A DNA stretch of 64,000 bases from Sporosarcina sp. HYO08 (GTDB taxonomy: Bacteria; Bacillota; Bacilli; Bacillales_A; Planococcaceae). Shown here piece after piece: positions 54,088 to 64,000 of the stretch. The stretch spans positions 310,001-374,000 of the forward strand of contig NZ_LPUT01000028.1 in assembly GCF_001563475.1 (NCBI RefSeq). The letters are read 5' to 3'. The notes beneath the pieces are model-generated. The model was given only the letters and a program-made list of their open reading frames with translations. It did no database searches and had not been told where the DNA came from. A program made the translations under genes and the position numbers. Numbering within the stretch: position 1 is the first letter of the stretch; the number at the start of each line of letters is the position of its first letter.

Positions 54088-56655
54088 ATGACAACATATA
54101 CACCAATGATTCAACAATACTTACAGATTAAAGCCCAGCATGAGGATGCATTCCTATTTTTTAGGCTTGGCGATTTTTATGAGCTTTTTTTTAATGATGC
54201 GGTAGAAGCAGCGCATATTTTAGAAATTACATTAACGAGCCGGGATGCTGGCAGTAGAGATCGAATTCCGATGTGTGGGGTTCCGTATCATTCAGCCGAA
54301 GGATATATTGAGTCGCTAATCGAAAAAGGGCATAAAGTAGCCATATGTGAACAAACGGAAGATCCAAAAGCAGCTAAAGGAATTGTGAAACGAGAAGTTG
54401 TTAAAATTGTAACGCCGGGCACAATGACCGAGGGAAAAACAATTGACGCGAATAGTAATCATTTTATTGGTGCGGCAGACAGTATAGATTCGTCACATTA
54501 TGCGCTTGCTTATTTGGATTTAGCAACCGGAGAAGGAAAAGTAGAATGCATAGAAGGCAGTGAGCGAACACTCATCTCAGAAATAGAGGCACTTGGTATG
54601 CGAGAAGTGGTCGTCTGTGAAAATTTGCATATTACGTTGAGTGATAGCTTGGCGAAACGCGGGATCGTACTTTCTATTGAACATCGTAAAGAAACGTATG
54701 AAGCGGAGGAGCTTTTCACGGAAATACCTGCAACAGTCGTTGACACTTGTGAACTTCTTTTATCCTATGTTAAGCGGACACAAAAAAGCGCGCTTGATCA
54801 TATTAAGCCGTTTGAATTTGTTCAAAAGCAATCCAAATTATCGATTGATGCCAACTCGATGCGCAATCTTGAACTCATCCAATCGATTCGGACAGGCGGT
54901 AAGGATGGCACGTTGTATGGATTGTTGGACGAAACCGTTACTGCAATGGGTGCACGTAAATTGAAAATGTGGATTCATCAGCCGCTAGCTGAAAAAGGTG
55001 CAATCGAAAAGCGCCTCGGAACGGTATCTGCTTTAATAGACGATTATTTTTTACGGGACGAGCTTCAAACAAATTTACGGGATGTTTATGATATAGAGCG
55101 GCTTGCAGGCCGCATTTCGATGGGCAGTGCCAATGGGAGGGATCTTGCCCAACTTCGAAATTCTCTTCGTTCCGTGCCAACGATTAAGACAGCATTGGAA
55201 AGTTCCGATCAACCTTTGCTTAGTCAATTTGCCAAGCGCATTGACCCTTGTGAACAAGCATTGCAATTACTGGAAAATGCTATTGCAGAAAATCCACCCC
55301 TATCCGTTAAAGAGGGCGGTGTGATGAAAGATGGTTTTGACGCGAAACTCGACCAATACCGAGATGCTTCCAAAAATGGAAAGGCATGGCTTACGGAACT
55401 TGAGCGGGAAGAGCGTGAACGGACAGGCATTAAGTCATTGAAAATCGGGTATAATCGGATATTCGGCTATTTTATAGAAATAACGAAATCGAATATTCAT
55501 CTTGCCGACTTAGAACGATATGAAAGAAAACAAACGTTGGCAAATGCTGAACGTTATATTACACCAGAGTTAAAAGAAAAAGAAGATCTCATCTTGAATG
55601 CGGAAGCAGAAGGGTTAGCGTTAGAATATGTGCTGTTTACATCTGTACGTGAGGAAATGCGCGAGCATATTCGGCATTTGCAACAACTTGCGAGTGTATT
55701 AAGTGAGTTGGATGTACTGCTGACATTTGCACACGTTTCAGAAAAACGTAATTACGTAAAACCAAGCTTTCATGAAGGAAAAGCACTCCTTATTAAAAAT
55801 GGACGTCATCCAGTCGTTGAGAAAATGATGGATCATTCGCTCTATGTACCGAATAGCTGTAAGTTAAAAGAAGAAGCAAACATGCTTTTAATCACAGGTC
55901 CGAATATGTCAGGGAAAAGTACGTATATGCGTCAAGTGGCACTTACCGTTGTAATGGCACAGATTGGCTGTTACGTTCCATGCGACGAAGCCATGCTGCC
56001 AATCACAGATCAAATTTTTACTCGGATTGGGGCGGCAGATGATTTAGCATCCGGACAAAGCACATTTATGATGGAAATGATGGAATCACAAAATGCGATC
56101 GTAAATGCTACGGAACGCAGTCTTCTATTATTTGACGAAATTGGTCGAGGGACTTCTACATACGATGGAATGGCATTGGCACAAGCGATGATGGAACATA
56201 TTCATCATGAAATTGGGGCAAACACTTTGTTTTCCACGCATTACCACGAACTGACCAATTTGGATAATGAATTACCACGCCTCGAAAATGTCCATGTGGC
56301 CGCCATGGAACAAGACGGTAAAGTAGTCTTTCTCCATAAAGTAATGGCGGGCGCGGCAGATAAAAGCTACGGTATTTACGTAGCAGAACTTGCAGGATTG
56401 CCAAGTGAATTGCTTGACCGGGCAAAGGATTTACTTACAACATTTGAAAATGCACATGCGGTTCAACTACCTGAAAGTGAACCCGAGCAGATGACATTCT
56501 TTGATTTACAAAAGGAAGAACCCGAGTCTGTTTCAAAAGAAGAAGAAGCGATTCTCGATCAAATTGCAACTATGGATGTACTGAATATGACGCCGCTTAA
56601 AGCGCTGCAAACTGTATTTGAATTGAAAGAAAAACTCGATTCGAAGAAAGGATGA
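54088..56655 (+). CDS. mutS: DNA mismatch repair protein MutS
   Basis: MutS recognises mismatches. The 855 residues include the N-terminal mismatch-binding FFRLGDFYELF (Phe-x-Glu type), connector, lever and clamp, and the ATPase: ITGPNMSGKSTYMRQ (Walker A) near 600, DEIGRGTSTYDGMALAQA (Walker B) and the STHYHELT switch. GTGAGG precedes the ATG. The stop overlaps an in-frame ATG upstream of mutL. Confidence 0.96.
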   Translation: MTTYTPMIQQYLQIKAQHEDAFLFFRLGDFYELFFNDAVEAAHILEITLTSRDAGSRDRIPMCGVPYHSAEGYIESLIEKGHKVAICEQTEDPKAAKGIVKREVVKIVTPGTMTEGKTIDANSNHFIGAADSIDSSHYALAYLDLATGEGKVECIEGSERTLISEIEALGMREVVVCENLHITLSDSLAKRGIVLSIEHRKETYEAEELFTEIPATVVDTCELLLSYVKRTQKSALDHIKPFEFVQKQSKLSIDANSMRNLELIQSIRTGGKDGTLYGLLDETVTAMGARKLKMWIHQPLAEKGAIEKRLGTVSALIDDYFLRDELQTNLRDVYDIERLAGRISMGSANGRDLAQLRNSLRSVPTIKTALESSDQPLLSQFAKRIDPCEQALQLLENAIAENPPLSVKEGGVMKDGFDAKLDQYRDASKNGKAWLTELEREERERTGIKSLKIGYNRIFGYFIEITKSNIHLADLERYERKQTLANAERYITPELKEKEDLILNAEAEGLALEYVLFTSVREEMREHIRHLQQLASVLSELDVLLTFAHVSEKRNYVKPSFHEGKALLIKNGRHPVVEKMMDHSLYVPNSCKLKEEANMLLITGPNMSGKSTYMRQVALTVVMAQIGCYVPCDEAMLPITDQIFTRIGAADDLASGQSTFMMEMMESQNAIVNATERSLLLFDEIGRGTSTYDGMALAQAMMEHIHHEIGANTLFSTHYHELTNLDNELPRLENVHVAAMEQDGKVVFLHKVMAGAADKSYGIYVAELAGLPSELLDRAKDLLTTFENAHAVQLPESEPEQMTFFDLQKEEPESVSKEEEAILDQIATMDVLNMTPLKALQTVFELKEKLDSKKG

Positions 56656-56660
56656 ATCGA

Positions 56661-60040
<3,380 letters not shown>

Positions 60041-60090
60041 TGTTAGTTGACACGGCAAATTGCGGATGCAGAAGGGAAGTGTGATCGGCA

Positions 60091-61005
60091 ATGAAAAAGG
60101 TAGTCATTGAAATGTCTGATCATTTTTTGGTGCATGCCATAATCTTCGAGCCAAAAGGCGAACCTATTGGTCATATTCACCTTTTGCACGGCATGGCGGA
60201 GCATATTGCAAGGTATGATGAATTTGCGCAGTTTTTGGTCGGTAAAGGTTTTGTTGTGACGGGTCATGATCATCGGGGGCATGGGCGAACCGCGGCGATT
60301 AATGGTTTAAAGGGACATTTTGATCGTCACAATGGATTTGAACGTGCTGTACAAGATGTACGTGAAGTCATTGCTTATTTCCGAGAACAACTTCGTTCCA
60401 TTCCATTCATCCTGTTTGGGCATAGTATGGGATCTTTTCTCGCACGCAGGTATATCCAACTCTACGGCCACGATGTCAATGCGGTCATCTTGGCGGGAAC
60501 GAGCGGGGATCCGGGGATGAGTAGGGCGGCCGGTCAAGTGATTGCGTATCTTTCAGGAAAAAAGGACGGAAACTTAAGACAAAATCACTTTTTAAACAAG
60601 CTCATTTTCGGCAGATATAACAAAAATGTGCCAAATCCCAAAACGCCATTCGATTGGCTGTCTAGGGATGAGTTGAAAGTGATTCAGTATTTGAAAGACC
60701 CAGCATGCGGAATTGTACCGACGACACAGTTTTTCGCAGATCTATTTGGCGGGCTGCGTCAAATTCATCGAAAGAGTGAAGTGGAGAAAATCCCGAAAAA
60801 CCTTCCCATCCTTTTACTGTCAGGCAGCAAAGATCCTGTCGGCAAGAATGGAAAAGCCGTTTGGAAAGTTGCGGGTCAAATGGAGCAAGCAGGAATTAAA
60901 CGAGTAACGGTGATGCTATTTGAAGGCGGCCGTCACGAGTTGTTGCATGAAAAAAATCGGCAAAACGTATTTAAATTTGTAAATGACTGGATTGAAAAAA
61001 GATGA
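60091..61005 (+). CDS. Alpha/beta hydrolase, lysophospholipase / monoacylglycerol lipase type
   Basis: The 304-residue protein has HLLHGMAEH (oxyanion region), GHDHRGHGRT, nucleophile motif GHSMG (Ser112), Asp248 in GSKDPVG and His282 in GRHELLHE, a full catalytic triad of the monoglyceride-lipase/lysophospholipase family. No signal peptide is seen, so it is probably cytoplasmic. It lies between glpK and miaA as in staphylococci. Release of glycerol from lipid for GlpK is an inviting but unproven link. GAAGGGAAGTGTG precedes the ATG, and the stop overlaps miaA. Confidence 0.88.
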   Translation: MKKVVIEMSDHFLVHAIIFEPKGEPIGHIHLLHGMAEHIARYDEFAQFLVGKGFVVTGHDHRGHGRTAAINGLKGHFDRHNGFERAVQDVREVIAYFREQLRSIPFILFGHSMGSFLARRYIQLYGHDVNAVILAGTSGDPGMSRAAGQVIAYLSGKKDGNLRQNHFLNKLIFGRYNKNVPNPKTPFDWLSRDELKVIQYLKDPACGIVPTTQFFADLFGGLRQIHRKSEVEKIPKNLPILLLSGSKDPVGKNGKAVWKVAGQMEQAGIKRVTVMLFEGGRHELLHEKNRQNVFKFVNDWIEKR

Positions 61006-61937
61006 ATGATTTACCAGAGGTACTTGCAATCGTTGGTCCGACAGCTTCGGGAAAAACGGCTTTAAGTGTTGCCCTTGCAAAGGCCCTTGACGGAGAGGTT
61101 ATTAACGGCGATGCGATGCAAGTCTATCAACAATTAAATATTGGAACAGCTAAAATAACAGAAGAAGAAAAAGAAGGAATCCCCCATCATTTATTTGATG
61201 TGAAAAATCCGATGGAAGAATTTTCGGTTGCTGAATACCAATTGAGTGTACGGAAATGGATACGAGATATTCAGGAACGCGGCAAAACACCGATCATTGT
61301 AGGTGGGACGGGCCTTTATGTCCAATCTGTTTTGTATGATTTCCGATTTACGGAGGAAGCTGCAGATCCGTTGGTGCGATCACGTCTTGAAGTAGAACTC
61401 GAGCAAAATGGCGCACACACTTTATACGAAAAATTAGTACGCCTTGATCCCATCAGCGCTGAAAAAATTCATCCGAATAACCATCGGCGATTAATTCGGG
61501 CATTGGAAATTATTGAAGTAACAGGAAGAACGAAAAAGGATCATGAAAAAGAAGTCGGACAAAAACCGCTTTATCATCATTTATTAATCGGTCTTCATGT
61601 TCCACGTGATGTTTTGTATGAAAGAATAGATCGTCGTGTGGATGGGATGATGGAACAAGGGTTATTACAGGAAGCAAAAGCATTATGGGATCAAGGCATT
61701 CGAAATGTGCAATCGGTTCAAGCGATTGGTTATAAGGAGCTGTATCAACATTTTGAAGAAGAACTGACACTTGCAGAAGCGATTGCACTCATCAAAAAAA
61801 ATACTCGAAATTATGCAAAGCGGCAAATGACTTATTTCCGCAATAAGCTTTCCGTTGAATGGTTTGAGGCGGAATTGGGCACAATGGAAATTTGTAAGGA
61901 AATTTTAGAACAAATGAAGGGTTTTAGAAGTATTTAG
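61002..61937 (+). CDS. miaA: tRNA dimethylallyltransferase
   Basis: MiaA adds the dimethylallyl group to A37 of tRNAs that read U-starting codons, the substrate for MiaB. The 311 residues show P-loop GPTASGKT at 12-19, [39 protein letters not shown] and [17 protein letters not shown]. The ATG overlaps the hydrolase stop by four bases. hfq follows after 56 bases, the conserved miaA-hfq pair. Confidence 0.95.
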   Translation: MNDLPEVLAIVGPTASGKTALSVALAKALDGEVINGDAMQVYQQLNIGTAKITEEEKEGIPHHLFDVKNPMEEFSVAEYQLSVRKWIRDIQERGKTPIIVGGTGLYVQSVLYDFRFTEEAADPLVRSRLEVELEQNGAHTLYEKLVRLDPISAEKIHPNNHRRLIRALEIIEVTGRTKKDHEKEVGQKPLYHHLLIGLHVPRDVLYERIDRRVDGMMEQGLLQEAKALWDQGIRNVQSVQAIGYKELYQHFEEELTLAEAIALIKKNTRNYAKRQMTYFRNKLSVEWFEAELGTMEICKEILEQMKGFRSI

Positions 61938-61993
61938 AGAACTTAGTAGTATTAGGTAGAGAAAATAGGAACTTCAACAGGAGGATTCGGCGT

Positions 61994-62218
61994 ATGGCAA
62001 AGGGAAATATGCAGGAAGTGTTTTTAAATTCACTGCGTAAGAATAATACGTTTGTAACAGTCTTTTTACTGAACGGTTTTCAATTAAAAGGTCTTATAAA
62101 ATCGTATGATAATTATACCGTCCTGCTTGAGTGTGATGGTAAACAGCATCTGATTTACAAACATGCGATTTCTACTTATGTCCCGTCAAAACAAGTCATC
62201 TTGAAAGAAGAAGAATAA
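61994..62218 (+). CDS. hfq: RNA chaperone Hfq
   Basis: Hfq is a hexameric Sm-like RNA-binding ring. The 74 residues have Sm1 ([29 protein letters not shown] in part) and the Sm2 YKHAIST motif. The C-terminal tail is short, as in Gram-positive Hfq. AGGAGG is nine bases before the ATG. A terminator shared with the convergent gene follows. Confidence 0.96.
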   Translation: MAKGNMQEVFLNSLRKNNTFVTVFLLNGFQLKGLIKSYDNYTVLLECDGKQHLIYKHAISTYVPSKQVILKEEE

Positions 62219-62220
62219 GT

Positions 62221-62290
62221 AAAAGCGGAACAGCGAAAAAAGCATCTAGCATTTAAAGCTCAGATAGCCAATTTCCTGATCCGCTTTTTA
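62221..62290. terminator. Bidirectional terminator between hfq and the minus-strand gene
   Basis: AAAAGCGGA (62221-62229) pairs with TCCGCTTTT (62280-62288) with A/T runs on both sides, so it can serve both strands. The long loop contains further pairings. The stop of the minus-strand gene lies at its right end. Confidence 0.78.
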
Positions 62291-62887
62291 TGTGAGCCTT
62301 CGAATCGGCAGCTTCCAGTGAAAAATAAGTGACAAAATACGTAAACTAGCAGTCACAATGAGCAGTATGTATAAGGCTACTTCATAATTGTAAAGACCAA
62401 GGCCGACACAAAATCCCGCCCCCGCTGCCCAAATGGCATAAATATCACGCTTAAAAACGAGCGGGCGTCTTCCAGCCAACACATCTCGTATGACACCGCC
62501 ACCTGCGCCTGTCAGAACAGCCGCAACAACGACAGCATAAAGTGTCATGTTAAGTTGAATCGCAAGCATCGCCCCTTGAATGGCAAATGCCGCAAGCCCG
62601 ATCGCATCGAAGTAAGCCCCCCATCGATTCCAATGAGCAAGTAAATACTTTGAAAAAAAGAAGATAATAGTGATTAGAACCGATGCAACGAAAAATAGGA
62701 AGTTTTGATCCCACAATACATTGACCGGCACTCCGATAAGAAGATTACGAACAGCCCCTCCACCGAATGCTGTGATAATCCCTAAAATATACACACCAAA
62801 AATATCATATTCCTCTTCCATTGCAACGATTGCTCCCGAAATGGCAAAAGCTGCCGTACCGATAAAACTAAAGACATCCCAAGCCAC
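62288..62887 (-). CDS. TRIC-family (UPF0126, YvgT-like) membrane protein
   Basis: The 199-residue protein has six to seven membrane helices in an inverted repeat. Each half carries a glycine-rich motif: AFGGGAVRNLL and GAGGGVIRDVL, the marks of bacterial trimeric intracellular cation channel homologues. Its start on the minus strand is GTG at 62887, seven bases after GGAGG, giving the family start MAW. An ATG at 62905 would lie over that ribosome site. It stands where an hflX (ynbA) gene is found in B. subtilis. The transported ion is unknown. Confidence 0.85.
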   Translation of the reverse strand: MAWDVFSFIGTAAFAISGAIVAMEEEYDIFGVYILGIITAFGGGAVRNLLIGVPVNVLWDQNFLFFVASVLITIIFFFSKYLLAHWNRWGAYFDAIGLAAFAIQGAMLAIQLNMTLYAVVVAAVLTGAGGGVIRDVLAGRRPLVFKRDIYAIWAAGAGFCVGLGLYNYEVALYILLIVTASLRILSLIFHWKLPIRRLT

Positions 62888-62915
62888 TTGAGTTCCTCCA
62901 TTCATTGTCTTTTTG

Positions 62916-62943
62916 ATTTTAACAGAAAAGGCAAATAAATCAA
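62916..62943 (-). promoter_or_regulatory. Promoter of the TRIC-family gene
   Basis: On the minus strand TTGATT, 16 bases, TAAAAT, with TGT directly before the -10 (extended). It reads away from the ynbB gene. Confidence 0.55.
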
Positions 62944-62959
62944 TGGCAGAACATCTCAG

Positions 62960-62990
62960 TTGACCTAGCTGAACAGATTGATAAGATAAT
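62960..62990 (+). promoter_or_regulatory. Possible promoter of ynbB
   Basis: TTGACC (62960-62965) and GATAAT (62985-62990) are 19 bases apart, longer than ideal. It lies 35 bases before the ynbB start. Confidence 0.4.
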
Positions 62991-63024
62991 AATGTAACTA
63001 TTCATGATGGAATGAGGAATCAGA

Positions 63025-64000
63025 ATGATTTTGAACGAATTTGATGATGCACTTCTAGAAACAGTAGAAGCAATTGAAGAAAAGTTAACCCCTTATTTTA
63101 AAGACATTGAAAAAACTGCTTTTTACAATCAACGGAAAGTGCTTCGGGCATTCCGAAAAAATATGGTCAGTGATTTTCATTTGAACGGCTCAACAGGATA
63201 TGGCTATGACGACAGTGGCCGTGATGTTTTGGAGCAAGTGTATGCAGATGTGTTTGGTGCAGAAGCATGCCTCGTTCGAAATCAAATTATATCGGGCACG
63301 CATGCGATTTCTATTAGCTTATTTGGGATTTTGCGACCGGGCGATGAATTACTTTATATAACAGGCAAACCGTATGATACATTAGATTCAATCGTTTCAG
63401 GGCATGGAAAAGATACAGGATCGTTGGAAGATTACGGAATTTCCTATCAACATATTCATTTAAACGAAGATGGTTCGGTTAATTTTGATGAAGTGGCTAA
63501 AAACATGCACGGCAAGACGAAAATGATTGGCATTCAGCGCTCAAAAGGCTATTCAGATCGTCCATCATTTACCGTTAGTGAAATAGCGGAAATGGTACAA
63601 AAAGTAAAAGCAATCGATCCGGAAGTGATTGTGTTCGTTGATAACTGTTACGGGGAATTTGTAGAGGTCAATGAACCAACAGACGTTGGGGCAGATATTA
63701 TGGCGGGTTCACTCATTAAAAACCCGGGTGGCGGACTTGTCCGAACAGGCGGTTATATCGCGGGACGGGCAGATCTCGTAGAAAAATGTGCCTATCGGAT
63801 GACATCGCCGGGGCTCGGTGCAGAAGCCGGCGCATCCCTCGATACGTTGCTTGAAATGTATCAAGGTTTTTTCCTTGCGCCGCATATTGTGAGTCAATCG
63901 GTGAAAGGTGCGTTATTTACGGCTGCGCTTTTAGAAAGCCATGGATTGAAGACGACGCCTCATTATACCGAAAAACGAACAGACTTAATTCAATCTGTGT
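63025..64000 (+). CDS. ynbB: Methionine gamma-lyase family / aluminium-resistance-like PLP enzyme, 3'-truncated
   Basis: 325 residues are visible and the frame stays open to the window end; the family is usually a little over 400 residues. The sequence matches the YnbB (Met_gamma_lyase, COG4100) type: NGSTGYGYDDSGRDVLEQVYADVFGAE, VRNQIISGTHAIS, TGKPYDTLDSI, IGIQRSKGYSDRPS, FVDNCYGEFVE and GSLIKNPGGGL, where the lysine should bind pyridoxal phosphate. The family has been linked to aluminium tolerance, but its reaction is not settled. ATG 63025 follows GAGGAA. In bacilli it precedes glnR-glnA. Confidence 0.9.
   Translation, partial: MILNEFDDALLETVEAIEEKLTPYFKDIEKTAFYNQRKVLRAFRKNMVSDFHLNGSTGYGYDDSGRDVLEQVYADVFGAEACLVRNQIISGTHAISISLFGILRPGDELLYITGKPYDTLDSIVSGHGKDTGSLEDYGISYQHIHLNEDGSVNFDEVAKNMHGKTKMIGIQRSKGYSDRPSFTVSEIAEMVQKVKAIDPEVIVFVDNCYGEFVEVNEPTDVGADIMAGSLIKNPGGGLVRTGGYIAGRADLVEKCAYRMTSPGLGAEAGASLDTLLEMYQGFFLAPHIVSQSVKGALFTAALLESHGLKTTPHYTEKRTDLIQSV

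Overview
The window is a low-to-moderate GC Firmicute chromosome segment made almost entirely of conserved housekeeping genes. Nearly all lie on the + strand with short gaps, gene-end overlaps and strong GGAGG-type ribosome sites. Dipicolinate synthase genes (dpaA, dpaB), a YmxH/YlmC gene, spoVS, cotE and a SpoIIIE-type translocase show an endospore former. Gene order follows the Bacillus subtilis tsf-to-ynbB region, but some neighbourhoods look more like Staphylococcus (mutS-mutL-glpK-hydrolase-miaA-hfq). The protein sequences and this mixed synteny suggest Planococcaceae (Sporosarcina or Lysinibacillus-like). That placement is inference.

Layout. 1-8194: the end of tsf, then pyrH, frr, uppS, cdsA, dxr, rasP and proS (translation, isoprenoid and phospholipid precursors, membrane proteolysis). 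8302-12612: polC. 12651-20232: the rimP-nusA-rnpM-ylxQ-infB-ylxP-rbfA-truB-ribF translation/transcription operon behind its own promoter and a structured leader. 20236-23798: rpsO and pnp, separated by a 1-kb island holding a ComFB-like gene, an orphan terminator and a folded intergenic element. 23878-29098: an M16 peptidase, ymxH, dpaAB, asd and dapA, a lysine/dipicolinate cluster. 29183-33607: a dispersed repeat, RNase J2 and SpoIIIE/FtsK. 33708-39379: a GntR regulator with a palindromic operator and a BMP-type nucleoside ABC transporter. 39457-48003: the ymfF-H-I-K-rodZ-pgsA-cinA block and recA with an SOS box. 48086-53917: rny, ymdB, spoVS, miaB, ricA, cotE. 53929-62290: a second repeat copy, then mutS, mutL, glpK, a lysophospholipase-like hydrolase, miaA and hfq. 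The end holds a convergent TRIC-family membrane protein gene and a truncated ynbB.

How it works together. The window combines ribosome assembly and RNA turnover (rimP, infB, rbfA, rpsO, pnp, rnjB, rny, ricA, rnpM, hfq) with cell-envelope lipid synthesis (uppS, cdsA, dxr, pgsA), DNA replication and repair (polC, recA, mutSL, spoIIIE) and sporulation. asd and dapA supply the precursor that DpaAB converts to spore dipicolinate.

I found no phage, insertion sequence with a transposase, CRISPR array, rRNA or tRNA gene. The most notable items are: the rimP-nusA leader (extended -10 promoter, weak terminator, nested stem); a LexA box inside the cinA terminator arm; a solitary ComFB-like gene; a histidine-rich CotE tail; a two-copy dispersed intergenic repeat; an operator-like palindrome before the GntR gene; a folded asd leader; and a lone glpK in the mismatch-repair/miaA/hfq run. 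Several promoters carry a TGn extended -10. I cannot claim a wholly new biological system from this window.
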